Positions 7,799 through 17,619 of a DNA stretch of 64,000 bases are shown piece after piece. Made by a program: the position numbers and the translations under genes. Position 1 is the first letter of the stretch; each line of letters begins with the position of its first letter. The stretch is from JAMLIN01 sp041676645 (GTDB lineage Bacteria; Pseudomonadota; Gammaproteobacteria; Burkholderiales; Burkholderiaceae_E): NCBI GenBank assembly GCA_041676645.1, contig JBAYRO010000005.1, forward strand, positions 12,484 to 76,483. Direction: 5' to 3'. The notes below the pieces were generated by a model that had not been told where the DNA came from, ran no database searches, and saw only the letters and a program-made list of their open reading frames with translations.

Positions 7799-9298
7799 TT
7801 GAGCAGCGAACCCCCGTTCTTCGCACCGGCGCAGTTCGATGACCCGGCCGCCGCCCTCGCCCGCGCCCGGCTCATCTACGACACGAACGTGTCCTGGCTG
7901 CGCGACATGCTGCAGCGATTCGTCGACGGCGAGGATTTCCGGGCGCCCGTGCATGTCCACTATCCGTACGTGCGCATGCGCACCACCAGCTTCGCGCGCG
8001 CCGTCTCCCGGCTGAGCTACGGATTCGTCGCCGGACCGGGCCAGTACGAAACCACGCTGACCCGCCCCGACCTTTTCGGGAACTACTACCTAGAGCAGTT
8101 TCGCCTGCTGCTTCGCAACCACGCGGTCCCCCTGGAGGTGGGCACCGGGCGCCAGCCGATCCCCCTGCATTTCACCGTGCGGGGCGCCGAGCACATGGAG
8201 GGCCGACTCGATGTCGAGCGCCTGCGCCTGCTTCGCGAGCAGTTCGACCTGCCCGATCTCGCCGCGATGGACGACGGCATCGCCAACGGCACCCACGAGC
8301 CGCGCCCCGGCGCCCCGCGCCCGCTGGCGCTTTTCACGGCGCCGCGCGTCGACTATTCCCTGCACCGGCTGCTCCACTACACCGCGACCAGCCCCGAGCA
8401 TTTCCAGAACTTCATCCTCTTCACCAACTACCAGTTCTACCTCGACGAATTCCTCCGGATCGGCCACGAGCTGATGGCCGATGCCTCTTCCGCGCACGCC
8501 TACGAATGCTTCGTCGAACCCGGCGACGTGATCACCCGGCGCGCCGGCTCCGCCGGACGACCGGCCAGCAGCGCCGGCGCACCGCCGCCGCGCATGCCGC
8601 AGATGCCCGCCTATCACCTCGTGCGTCCCGACCGCGGCGGGATCACGATGGTGAACATCGGTGTCGGACCCTCGAGCGCCCGCACGATCACCGACCACAT
8701 CGCGGTCCTGCGACCGCATGCCTGGATCATGCTCGGTCATTGCGCGGGACTGCGCACCACGCAGCAGCTCGGCGACTATGTCCTGGCCCACGGCTATGTC
8801 CGGGAGGACCATGTGCTCGACGAGGAACTGCCGCTATGGGTGCCGATTCCGGCCCTCGCCGAGATCCAGGTCGCGCTCGAATCGGCGGTCGCCGAGGTCA
8901 CCGGGCTGCGCGAACAGGATCTCAAGCGGGTCATGCGCACGGGCACCGTCGCCAGCACCGGCAACCGCAACTGGGAGCTGGCGCCCGTGCGTGGCGTGCC
9001 GAGCACGCCCGAGCGACGCTTCAGCCAGAGCCGGGCGATCGCGCTCGACATGGAGTCGGCGACGATCGCCGCCAACGGCTTTCGCTTCCGGGTGCCCTAT
9101 GGAACGCTGCTGTGCGTGAGCGACAAGCCGCTGCATGGCGAGATCAAGCTGCCCGGAATGGCCGACCGCTTCTACCGCGAGCGGATCGACCAGCATCTTC
9201 GCATCGGCATCCGCGCGCTCGAGATGCTGCGCGAGCAGGGCGAGGATCGCCTGCACAGTCGCAAGCTGCGCAGCTTCGCCGAAGTCGCCTTCCAGTAG
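7799..9298 (+). CDS. amn: AMP nucleosidase
   Basis: Amn cleaves AMP to adenine and ribose-5-phosphate and so adjusts the adenylate pool. The protein has about 499 residues (E. coli Amn has 484). It has the N-terminal Amn-specific domain and a nucleoside-phosphorylase-fold catalytic domain with NIGVGPSSARTITDH, the LGHCAGLR loop, and the ALDMESATIAANGFR nucleotide-binding segment near the C-terminus. TTG at 7799 is chosen because translation from the further upstream ATG adds a Pro/Arg-rich non-homologous stretch. It is divergent from the DUF411 gene. Confidence 0.92.
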   Translation: MSSEPPFFAPAQFDDPAAALARARLIYDTNVSWLRDMLQRFVDGEDFRAPVHVHYPYVRMRTTSFARAVSRLSYGFVAGPGQYETTLTRPDLFGNYYLEQFRLLLRNHAVPLEVGTGRQPIPLHFTVRGAEHMEGRLDVERLRLLREQFDLPDLAAMDDGIANGTHEPRPGAPRPLALFTAPRVDYSLHRLLHYTATSPEHFQNFILFTNYQFYLDEFLRIGHELMADASSAHAYECFVEPGDVITRRAGSAGRPASSAGAPPPRMPQMPAYHLVRPDRGGITMVNIGVGPSSARTITDHIAVLRPHAWIMLGHCAGLRTTQQLGDYVLAHGYVREDHVLDEELPLWVPIPALAEIQVALESAVAEVTGLREQDLKRVMRTGTVASTGNRNWELAPVRGVPSTPERRFSQSRAIALDMESATIAANGFRFRVPYGTLLCVSDKPLHGEIKLPGMADRFYRERIDQHLRIGIRALEMLREQGEDRLHSRKLRSFAEVAFQ

Positions 9299-9328
9299 TC
9301 CGCCATGCCCCGTCCAGAGGAGCCCGCC

Positions 9329-10201
9329 ATGAACGTCGACGAACTGATCGCCATCGATATCCATACGCATGCGGAAGTCTCGACCCGCATCCTGCCCGAC
9401 GAAGCGGAGACCGAAGCGCTCGAGGCGCGCGGCAAGTACTTCCGCTACGAGGTCAAGCATCCGACCATCGCGCAGATGGCCGACTACTATCGCAGCCGCA
9501 AGATCGGCTTCGTCGTGTTCACCGTCGATCATGAGCGCGGCATGGGCATCCGGCGCATCAGCAACGAGGAGGTCGCGGAATCGGCCCATGAGCACGCCGA
9601 TGTCGCGATACCGTTCGCCAGCATCGATCCGGCGCGCGGCAAGATGGGGGTGCGCGAGGCGCGCAGGCTGATCAGCGACTTCGGTGTTCGCGGCTTCAAG
9701 TTCCACCCGATCATCCAGGGATTCTTCCCCAACGACCGCGATGTCTACCCGCTGTACGAAGTCATCGCCGAGGCCGGCCTGCCGGCGCTGTTCCATACCG
9801 GCCAGACCGGGATCGGCGCCGGCATGCCCGGCGGCGGCGGACTGCGGCTGAAGTATTCCAATCCGCTGCACCTGGACGACGTTGCCGCCGACTTCCCCGA
9901 CATGCCGATCATCATGGCGCATCCCGGCGTGCCCTGGCAGGACGAGCAGCTGTCGGTGGCATTGCACAAGCCGAACGTCTGGATCGACCTTTCGGGCTGG
10001 TCGCCGAAGTACTTCGAACCCAAGCTCGTCCAGTACGCGAACACGCTGCTCAAGGACCGGATGCTGTTCGGCAGCGACAACCCGGTGATCCAGCCCGATC
10101 GCTGGCTGGCGGATTTCGAGAAGGCGGCGTTCAAGCCGGAGGTGCGGCCGCTGATACTCAAGGAGAACGCGATCCGCCTGCTGGGGCTCGATCGCACCTG
10201 A
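9329..10201 (+). CDS. Amidohydrolase family protein (metal-dependent hydrolase/decarboxylase)
   Basis: This is a 290-residue amidohydrolase-2 type TIM-barrel enzyme. It begins with the metal-binding DIHTHAE motif (HxH). It also has GFKFHPIIQGF, LFHTGQTG and IMAHPGVPW with further histidines, and the catalytic Asp in LFGSDNP near the C-terminus. Relatives act on aromatic acids (decarboxylation) or lactones, so a link to the adjacent benzoate island is possible but not shown. A ribosome site (gaggag) precedes the ATG at 9329. It is 30 bases after amn, and its stop directly abuts the convergent boxA stop. Confidence 0.85.
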   Translation: MNVDELIAIDIHTHAEVSTRILPDEAETEALEARGKYFRYEVKHPTIAQMADYYRSRKIGFVVFTVDHERGMGIRRISNEEVAESAHEHADVAIPFASIDPARGKMGVREARRLISDFGVRGFKFHPIIQGFFPNDRDVYPLYEVIAEAGLPALFHTGQTGIGAGMPGGGGLRLKYSNPLHLDDVAADFPDMPIIMAHPGVPWQDEQLSVALHKPNVWIDLSGWSPKYFEPKLVQYANTLLKDRMLFGSDNPVIQPDRWLADFEKAAFKPEVRPLILKENAIRLLGLDRT

Positions 10202-11476
10202 TCAATAGGTCTCGAGATGCAGCCGCCCGCGCTCGCGCAGCTCGGCGGCGAGCGCCTCGAAGTCGAGGCCGGCTTCGCGCGCGATGTCGCGCAGCGCCAG
10301 CACCACGCCCTCCTCCATGCTCTTGAGGCCGCAGACATAGATGCAGGTATCGGGATCGGCCAGCAGCGGAGCGAGATCGGCGGCGCGCTCGCGCATGAGA
10401 TCCTGGACATAGCGGCGCGGCTGCCCCGCGGCGCGCGAAAAGGCGAGATTGATGTCGATGAAGTCGCGGGGCAGGTTCATGAGCGGGCCGAAGTAAGGCA
10501 GCTCCTCGCGGGTGCGCGCGCCGAAGAAGAGCACCAGCCGCCCGCCCTGGAACTTGCCGCTGGCGCGCAGGCGCCGGCGCCATTCGGTCATCGCCCGCAT
10601 GGGCGCGCTGCCGGTGCCGGTGCAGATCATGACGATGTTCGACTTCGGGTGGTTGGGCATCAGGAACGAAGCCCCGAACGGCCCGATCACCCGCACCCGG
10701 TCGCCGACCGCGAGATCGCACAGATAGTTCGAGCACACCGCCCGTACGGGCGCGCCCTGGTGGTCGACGGTGACCCGCTTCACCGTGAGCGACAGGTTGT
10801 TGTAGCCCGGCCGCTCGCCGTTGCGCGGGCTCGCGACCGAATACTGCCGGGCGAAATGGGGTTTGCCCTGGGCGTCCAGGCCGGGCGCGAGGACGCCGAT
10901 CGACTGGCCTTCCAGGACCGGGAAGGGCATGGTCCCGAGATCGAGCACGATATGGTGGGTTTCGCTCTCGCGCCCCGCCTCGGTGATCCGCACATTGCCG
11001 ACCACGGTGGCCTCGGTCGGCGCATTGGGGGGATAGAGGTTGGTGTAGGCATGGGCCGCCGACCAGGGCGGCAGGCTCGCCCCGTACTGGGAGGCGACGA
11101 TACGCTGCTCGCCCGGCTCGGCCGCCGGAACGGGGGTCGCCCGCGGCCCGGGCGACAGCGCCGCCTCGTCGGCCGGCGCGATCTCGTCGAGCGCCACCTG
11201 CGCCGGGAGTTCGTCCCAGCCGAGCTGTTCCTCGACCGAGTACGCCCGCGAGCGCGGCATCCTGCGCCAGTTGTCGATCGCGCCGGTCGGACATGGCGAA
11301 ATGCAGTCCAGGCACTGGTTGCATATCGACGGATCGACGACGTAGTTGCGATCGTCGTGGGTGATCGCGCCGATCGTGCAGGTCGCTTCGCAGGTATTGC
11401 AGCGAATGCATATCTCGGGATCGATCAGATGCTGATCGATGAGCTGCGACTCGATGAGCTCCTGGATGGCTGCCAT
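10202..11476 (-). CDS. boxA: Benzoyl-CoA 2,3-epoxidase reductase subunit BoxA
   Basis: BoxA moves electrons from NADPH to the di-iron epoxidase BoxB in aerobic benzoyl-CoA degradation. The 424-residue protein starts with two 4Fe-4S ferredoxin motifs: Cys23-26-29-33 in CIRCNTCEATC, and Cys52-55-58-62 in CNQCLDCISPCP. After a Pro/Ala linker comes an FNR-type reductase: RQYSVASPRNGE for FAD, then MICTGTGSAPMR for NADPH, and CGLKSMEEGV near the C-terminus. The ATG lies 10 bases after the boxB stop without a strong ribosome site, so coupling is likely. Confidence 0.95.
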   Translation of the reverse strand: MAAIQELIESQLIDQHLIDPEICIRCNTCEATCTIGAITHDDRNYVVDPSICNQCLDCISPCPTGAIDNWRRMPRSRAYSVEEQLGWDELPAQVALDEIAPADEAALSPGPRATPVPAAEPGEQRIVASQYGASLPPWSAAHAYTNLYPPNAPTEATVVGNVRITEAGRESETHHIVLDLGTMPFPVLEGQSIGVLAPGLDAQGKPHFARQYSVASPRNGERPGYNNLSLTVKRVTVDHQGAPVRAVCSNYLCDLAVGDRVRVIGPFGASFLMPNHPKSNIVMICTGTGSAPMRAMTEWRRRLRASGKFQGGRLVLFFGARTREELPYFGPLMNLPRDFIDINLAFSRAAGQPRRYVQDLMRERAADLAPLLADPDTCIYVCGLKSMEEGVVLALRDIAREAGLDFEALAAELRERGRLHLETY

Positions 11477-11486
11477 GGCTGCGGCT

Positions 11487-12914
<1,428 letters not shown>

Positions 12915-12969
12915 GTGTGTCTCCTGGATCGGGGCTGTCGCCCGCCGGCCGGGCGGGCGGATGGTGATG

Positions 12970-14664
12970 TCAGACGCGGCGGCGATCGAGGCGCGCCTTC
13001 TCGCCGGTACCGTACACCTTCAGGGCGCCGGCCTCGCCCACCGCATTGGGACGACTGAAGATCCAGTTCTGCCAGGCGGAAAGCCGGCCGAAAATGCGGG
13101 TCTCCATGGTCTCGACGGAGGAAAAGCGCAGGTTCGCCTCGAGCGCGGTGAGGGCATCGGGCGACATCGCCGCCCGCTCCTCGATTGCAATGCGGATCTC
13201 GTCGTCCCAGTCGAGCGCATCGGCGGCGACCGTCACCAGGCCGGCGTCCTGCGCCTGCGCGGCATCGAGCGCGACCCCGGCCCGTTCGCGCAGCGCATCC
13301 AGCACGCCGGCATCGTCGTGGAAGCGCCGCGCCAGCCGCGACTGGCCGGTGATCATCGGGAACATGCCGAAGTTCGTCGCCGACAGCACCAGCCGCGGCG
13401 CCCGCCCGGGCTCCTCGGGCAGGTCGAGCATGTAGCTGCGATCGGCGGCGAAGGCGAGTTCGGCGAGCAGTCCGGCGAAGCACGAACCGGGCTCGACGAG
13501 CGCGAAGATCGAGCGTGAGGAAACATCGAGACGGGCGAAGGTTCGGCGCAGCATGCCGATCGTCTCGCGCACGAACCAGTGCTCGCCGTGGGCCGCGAGC
13601 AGCGCGTCGACGGCGAGCACCGCCGCCGCCGGACCTTCGGTGCGCAGCAGCCAGGTGCCGATCTCGACCTCGTTGGTGCGCATCGACAGGATCGCGTCAT
13701 CGAGCTCACGGGCCATGGCCAGTGGCCACCAGTCGGCGCCGGCCGCCTCGATGGCGGCGATGTCGGCCGGCTGCTCGCCGGCGGGCGCGAGGATGGTGAA
13801 CTCGGCGCTGCGCTGCTGGCGATCGATCGTCACTCGAACATGGCGGTAGACCAGGGCATCGGCTTCGTCGCGACGCGCCAGCGGCGCGAGCGACACGCCC
13901 CGCGCCTGCGCCGGGCGCTCGCTCGTCGCCGCCAGGGCGCGGGCGCGCTCGGCCACCGCCTGCTCGAAGACGCCGGGCCTGGCAAGCGCATCGACCAGGC
14001 CCCAGTCGAGCGCGCGCTGGCCCCGCACGCCTTCGGCGGTGGTGCAGAACAGGTCGGCGAGATCGTGGCGCACACGGCGCTTGTCGGTCACGCGCGTGAG
14101 CCCGCCGGTGCCCGGCAGCACGCCGAGCAGCGGCACCTCGGGCAGCGACACCGACGAGGAACGGTCGTCGATCAGGAGGATCTCGTCACAGGCGAGCGCG
14201 AGTTCATAGCCGCCACCGGCGCAGGCGCCGTTCAGGGCGGCGAGGAAGCGCAGGCCGGAATGACGGCTGGAATCCTCGATTCCGTTGCGGGTCTCGTTGG
14301 TGAACTTGCAGAAGTTCACCTTCCAGGCGTGGCTGGAGCTGCCCAGCATGAAGATGTTCGCACCCGAGCAGAACATGCGCTCGCGCAGGCTGGTCATGAC
14401 CACGCAGCGGACCTCGGGATGCTCGAAGCGGATGCGGTCGAGCGCATCGCGCAGTTCGATGTCGACGCCGAGGTCGTAGCTGTTCAGCTTGAGGCGGTAG
14501 CCGGGCCGCAGGCCGCCGTCCTCGTCGACATCCAGCCCGAGGGTGGCGATCGGGCCCTCGACGGCGAGTCGCCAGTGGCGATAGCGGCCCGGCTCGGTCC
14601 GGTAGTCGACCTTGTCGGACCGGGCGACTTCCGGCCGGACAGCGGCTTCTGGACTTGCGGACAT
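12970..14664 (-). CDS. boxC: 2,3-epoxybenzoyl-CoA dihydrolase BoxC
   Basis: BoxC cleaves the epoxide ring with two waters, giving 3,4-dehydroadipyl-CoA semialdehyde and formate. The 564-residue protein is an enlarged crotonase with two related halves. The oxyanion-hole regions include FCSGANIFMLG and NGACAGGGYELALACDE, followed by LPEVPLLGVLPGTGGLTR, all typical of BoxC. The ATG at 14664 has a ggaga ribosome site; a longer reading would run through the promoter and operator sequences. First gene of boxCBA. Confidence 0.96.
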   Translation of the reverse strand: MSASPEAAVRPEVARSDKVDYRTEPGRYRHWRLAVEGPIATLGLDVDEDGGLRPGYRLKLNSYDLGVDIELRDALDRIRFEHPEVRCVVMTSLRERMFCSGANIFMLGSSSHAWKVNFCKFTNETRNGIEDSSRHSGLRFLAALNGACAGGGYELALACDEILLIDDRSSSVSLPEVPLLGVLPGTGGLTRVTDKRRVRHDLADLFCTTAEGVRGQRALDWGLVDALARPGVFEQAVAERARALAATSERPAQARGVSLAPLARRDEADALVYRHVRVTIDRQQRSAEFTILAPAGEQPADIAAIEAAGADWWPLAMARELDDAILSMRTNEVEIGTWLLRTEGPAAAVLAVDALLAAHGEHWFVRETIGMLRRTFARLDVSSRSIFALVEPGSCFAGLLAELAFAADRSYMLDLPEEPGRAPRLVLSATNFGMFPMITGQSRLARRFHDDAGVLDALRERAGVALDAAQAQDAGLVTVAADALDWDDEIRIAIEERAAMSPDALTALEANLRFSSVETMETRIFGRLSAWQNWIFSRPNAVGEAGALKVYGTGEKARLDRRRV

Positions 14665-14679
14665 GGATGTCTCCGTTAT

Positions 14680-14692
14680 TGCAATATACTGC
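14680..14692. promoter_or_regulatory. Predicted BoxR operator in the boxC leader
   Basis: The 13-mer TGCAATATACTGC has the form TGCA-N6-TGC. It differs at one base from the copy at 15792-15804 in front of the ligase gene. BzdR/BoxR regulators are known to bind TGCA repeats of this spacing. It lies just downstream of the predicted boxC transcription start, so a bound regulator would block transcription. Confidence 0.6.
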
Positions 14693-14705
14693 GTATCGAG
14701 GCCAG

Positions 14706-14741
14706 AAAATGCAGCATAATTCCTGCTTCCAGGCATGTCAA
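14706..14741 (-). promoter_or_regulatory. Predicted boxCBA promoter
   Basis: Reading on the minus strand, a perfect -35 TTGACA (14741-14736) is followed after 17 bases by TATGCT (14718-14713), which matches four of six -10 positions. Transcription would start near 14706, leaving a leader of about 42 bases before boxC. A TGCA sequence at 14710-14713 touches the -10, which would suit repression by BoxR. Confidence 0.6.
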
Positions 14742-14772
14742 GACCGCCCCCGTGCGCCCCATGGCAGCGACT

Positions 14773-15750
14773 TCAGAGGCCGAGCTTGGCCCGCAGGCGC
14801 CGCGCCAGGGCGCGATACGCCGCATCGAGCGCGGCGCCACTGGTGTTGAAGCTCATGTCGGCCTTCGCATAGAAGGGCGTACGCCCCGCGAGGATGCGGC
14901 GCAGGTCGTCCATGGCCTCGCGGCTGGCGGCCATCGGCCGCAGGTCGCCCTGGGCGGTGACCCGCTGCATGTGATCCTCGGGATCGGCCTGGAGCCAGAC
15001 CGTGAAGCAATGGGCCAGCAGCAGGTTGAAGTTGGCGGGATCGGAAACCAGGCCGCCGGGCGTTGCGATCACCGCCTCCGGATAGAGCTGGATCGACTCC
15101 TCGAGCGCCCGCAGTTCGTAGCGCCGATAGGCGCTGGTTCCGTAGAGCGCATGGATCTCCCCGATCGAGCAGCCGGCGAACTTCTCGATTTCGGCCGACA
15201 GCTCGACGAAGGGATAGCCCAGCTCGGCGGCAAGCCGCCGCCCCAGCGCGGTCTTGCCCGCGCCGCGCAGCCCGATCAGGGCGATGCGGCCGGTACGATC
15301 GGGCGATTCGCCGCCCGTGCCGAACAGGCGCCCGAGCGCGATCCTCGCCTGGCGCAGTTCCGGCTCGGTGCGGCCTTCGAGAAGCTCGCGAATCAGCAGC
15401 CATTCGGGCGAGGACGTCGTGATGTCGCCGACCAGTTCGGCCAGCGTGCACTCGAGCGCCCGGGCAACCTGGATGAGCACCAGGATCGAGGCGTTGCCGG
15501 TTCCGTATTCCAGATTGGCGAGATGGCGTTCGGAGACGCCGGCGGCGACCGATACCGCCCGGCGCGTCAGCCCGCGCCGCGCCCGCAGGCTGCGGACCCG
15601 ATCGCCGAGGGCGCACAGGAACAGGCTGCGATCGCCGTTGTCGGCGCGGCCCGCCAGGGCCGCCGGATCGGCGCCATCGGCGCCATCGGCCGGATCCCGG
15701 CGGTCCGCCGGTTCCGCGTTACGGCCGGCCTGCGCGCGTTGTCTTTCCAC
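14773..15750 (-). CDS. boxR: Benzoyl-CoA-responsive regulator BoxR (HTH plus shikimate-kinase-like domain)
   Basis: BoxR/BzdR proteins repress benzoate genes until benzoyl-CoA binds. The 325-residue protein has a variable N-terminus, an XRE-type helix-turn-helix (about residues 48-106, LGDRVRSLRARRGLTRRA), a linker, and a shikimate-kinase-like domain with an intact P-loop (GLRGAGKTALG, 160-170). In characterised relatives the kinase-like domain senses the CoA thioester and is not a metabolic kinase. The start is a GTG at 15750. It lies upstream of boxCBA in the same direction and diverges from the ligase gene. Confidence 0.93.
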   Translation of the reverse strand: MERQRAQAGRNAEPADRRDPADGADGADPAALAGRADNGDRSLFLCALGDRVRSLRARRGLTRRAVSVAAGVSERHLANLEYGTGNASILVLIQVARALECTLAELVGDITTSSPEWLLIRELLEGRTEPELRQARIALGRLFGTGGESPDRTGRIALIGLRGAGKTALGRRLAAELGYPFVELSAEIEKFAGCSIGEIHALYGTSAYRRYELRALEESIQLYPEAVIATPGGLVSDPANFNLLLAHCFTVWLQADPEDHMQRVTAQGDLRPMAASREAMDDLRRILAGRTPFYAKADMSFNTSGAALDAAYRALARRLRAKLGL

Positions 15751-15791
15751 CGGACCATCCCCGCGAGCGAAATCTCGGATAACCGAAAAAG

Positions 15792-15804
15792 TGCAATATA
15801 GTGC
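15792..15804. promoter_or_regulatory. Predicted BoxR operator between boxR and the ligase gene
   Basis: TGCAATATAGTGC (TGCA-N6-TGC) matches 12 of 13 bases of the site in the boxC leader. It abuts the predicted -35 of the ligase promoter and lies in the divergent boxR promoter region. A further partial site, TGCAGTATTG on the minus strand, lies at 15876-15885 in the ligase leader. Confidence 0.6.
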
Positions 15805-15833
15805 TTGACTGCTATAGGCCCCCGCCGTATCGT
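15805..15833 (+). promoter_or_regulatory. Predicted promoter of the ligase and liv genes
   Basis: TTGACT (15805-15810) is separated by 17 bases from TATCGT (15828-15833). These match five and four consensus bases. Transcription would begin near 15841, about 85 bases ahead of the GTG start of the ligase gene. The predicted BoxR site sits immediately upstream. Confidence 0.5.
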
Positions 15834-15924
15834 GCTTTCGTCAGCGGTTCGTTGGAAGAATATTTCCGGTTTGAACAATACTGCACAAACCGGGCCGCTT
15901 CAAGAGTTCCCTCGGGAGGCAGCG

Positions 15925-17526
15925 GTGAACGCAAATACGGGCCCCGGCGCGGCTGGCGAACCCTTCAATTATGCCGAGTACCTGTTCGCGACCAATGCCG
16001 GCCGGGCGGACCGGGTCGCCTACGTCGACGACCGCGGCAGCCTCAGCCACGGCGGTCTCGCCCAGCGGGCGCAGCGCCTGGCCGGCGCATTGCTGGCGGC
16101 CGGCCTGCGGCGCGAGGAGCGCGTCCTGCTGCTCGCCCACGACAGCAACGACTGGCCGGTGAGCTTTCTCGGCGCGATGTACGCCGGCATCGTGCCGGTC
16201 GCGCTCAACACCCTGCTCTCGGCGGACGACTACGCCTACGTGCTCGCCCACAGCGGCGCACGCGCGGCGATCGTCTCGGCGCCCCTGCTGCCGATGCTCG
16301 AGCAGGCCATGGCGCGCCGAGCGCATGCGATCGACACCATCGTGGTCAGCGGCGCCGACGAACCGGAACCGGTGCCCGGCCTCGCCGGCGGCACCCATGG
16401 CTTCGAAGCCTTCCTGGCCGCCGGCACGGCGCCGGGCGGGCCCGCGCCCACCTGCGGCGACAGCATCGGGTTCTGGCTCTATTCCTCGGGCTCGACCGGC
16501 AAGCCCAAGGGCACGGTCCATGCCCATGCCAGCCCCTGGTGGACCTCCGAGCTCTACGGCAAGCCGGTGCTGGGCGTGCGCGAGGACGACGTCTGCTTCT
16601 CCGCCGCCAAGCTCTTCTTCGCCTATGGCCTGGGCAACGCGCTCTTCTTTCCGCTCGCGGCCGGGGCGAGCACGGTGCTGATGGCCGAGCGCCCAACGCC
16701 GGAAGCCGTTTTCCGGCGCTGGGTCGAGCAACGCCCGACGCTGTTCTTCGGTGCGCCGACCGGCTATGCCGGCATGCTGGCCGCGCCGGGCCTGCCGGAG
16801 CGCGAACAGGTCGCCCTGCGACTGTGCTCATCGGCCGGCGAAGCCCTGCCCGCGGAAATCGGCGAGCGTTTCGCGCGCCGCTTCGGCTGCGAGGTCCTCG
16901 ACGGCATCGGCTCGACCGAGATGCTCCACGTCTTCCTGTCGAACCGCCCCGGCGACGTGCGCTACGGCACCACCGGCCGCCCGGTGCCGGGCTACGACAT
17001 CGACCTGCGCGACGAGCGCGGCCGCCCGGTGCCCGATGGCGAAGTCGGCGACCTCTACATCCGCGGTCCGAGTTCGGCGCTGATGTACTGGGAGAACCGC
17101 GACAAGACCCGCGAGACCTTCATCGGCGCCTGGACGCGCAGCGGCGACAAGTACTCGCGCGACGCCGACGGCTACTACACCTATGCCGGGCGCAGCGACG
17201 ACATGCTCAAGGTGAGCGGCCAGTACGTCTCGCCCTTCGAGGTCGAGGCGACGCTGGTGCAGCACGAGGCGGTGCTCGAGGCGGCGGTGATCGGCATCGA
17301 GGACGCCAACGGGCTGACCCGCACGAAAGCCTTCGTCGTCCTCAAGTCGGGCCGGGCCGGCGACGACGAGCTGGCCGCCGAGCTGCAGGCGTTCATCAAG
17401 CAGCGGCTGGCGCCGCACAAGTATCCGCGACATGTCGAGTTCATCGCCGAGCTGCCCAAGACGGCGACCGGCAAGATCCAGCGCTTCAGGCTGCGGGAGC
17501 TCGAACGGGAGCGCGAGGCACATTGA
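15925..17526 (+). CDS. Benzoate-CoA ligase
   Basis: This is an AMP-forming acyl-CoA synthetase that activates benzoate to benzoyl-CoA, the substrate of BoxAB. It has 533 residues. The P-loop-like motif SSGSTGKPKGTVH is at about 188-200, GIGSTEMLHVFLSN matches benzoate-CoA ligases, and the hinge region contains DDMLKVSGQYVSP. The catalytic lysine lies in PKTATGKIQR near the C-terminus. The GTG at 15925 is chosen for its strong ribosome site (gggagg); codons further upstream lie in the promoter and leader. The symbol varies between species (bclA, badA, boxE), so none is given. Confidence 0.94.
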   Translation: MNANTGPGAAGEPFNYAEYLFATNAGRADRVAYVDDRGSLSHGGLAQRAQRLAGALLAAGLRREERVLLLAHDSNDWPVSFLGAMYAGIVPVALNTLLSADDYAYVLAHSGARAAIVSAPLLPMLEQAMARRAHAIDTIVVSGADEPEPVPGLAGGTHGFEAFLAAGTAPGGPAPTCGDSIGFWLYSSGSTGKPKGTVHAHASPWWTSELYGKPVLGVREDDVCFSAAKLFFAYGLGNALFFPLAAGASTVLMAERPTPEAVFRRWVEQRPTLFFGAPTGYAGMLAAPGLPEREQVALRLCSSAGEALPAEIGERFARRFGCEVLDGIGSTEMLHVFLSNRPGDVRYGTTGRPVPGYDIDLRDERGRPVPDGEVGDLYIRGPSSALMYWENRDKTRETFIGAWTRSGDKYSRDADGYYTYAGRSDDMLKVSGQYVSPFEVEATLVQHEAVLEAAVIGIEDANGLTRTKAFVVLKSGRAGDDELAAELQAFIKQRLAPHKYPRHVEFIAELPKTATGKIQRFRLRELEREREAH

Positions 17527-17619
17527 GGACTGCAATACCGGGGAACGACACCCACGGGTTCCGCCACGGGGCCGGCTAGCTCCGGCAGAATCACGACTCA
17601 TCGCCACGAGGAGATCCGC

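Noticed and set aside
14773..15280. Shikimate kinase gene
   Set aside because: The P-loop domain is fused to a helix-turn-helix and sits beside boxC; this is the BoxR/BzdR architecture.
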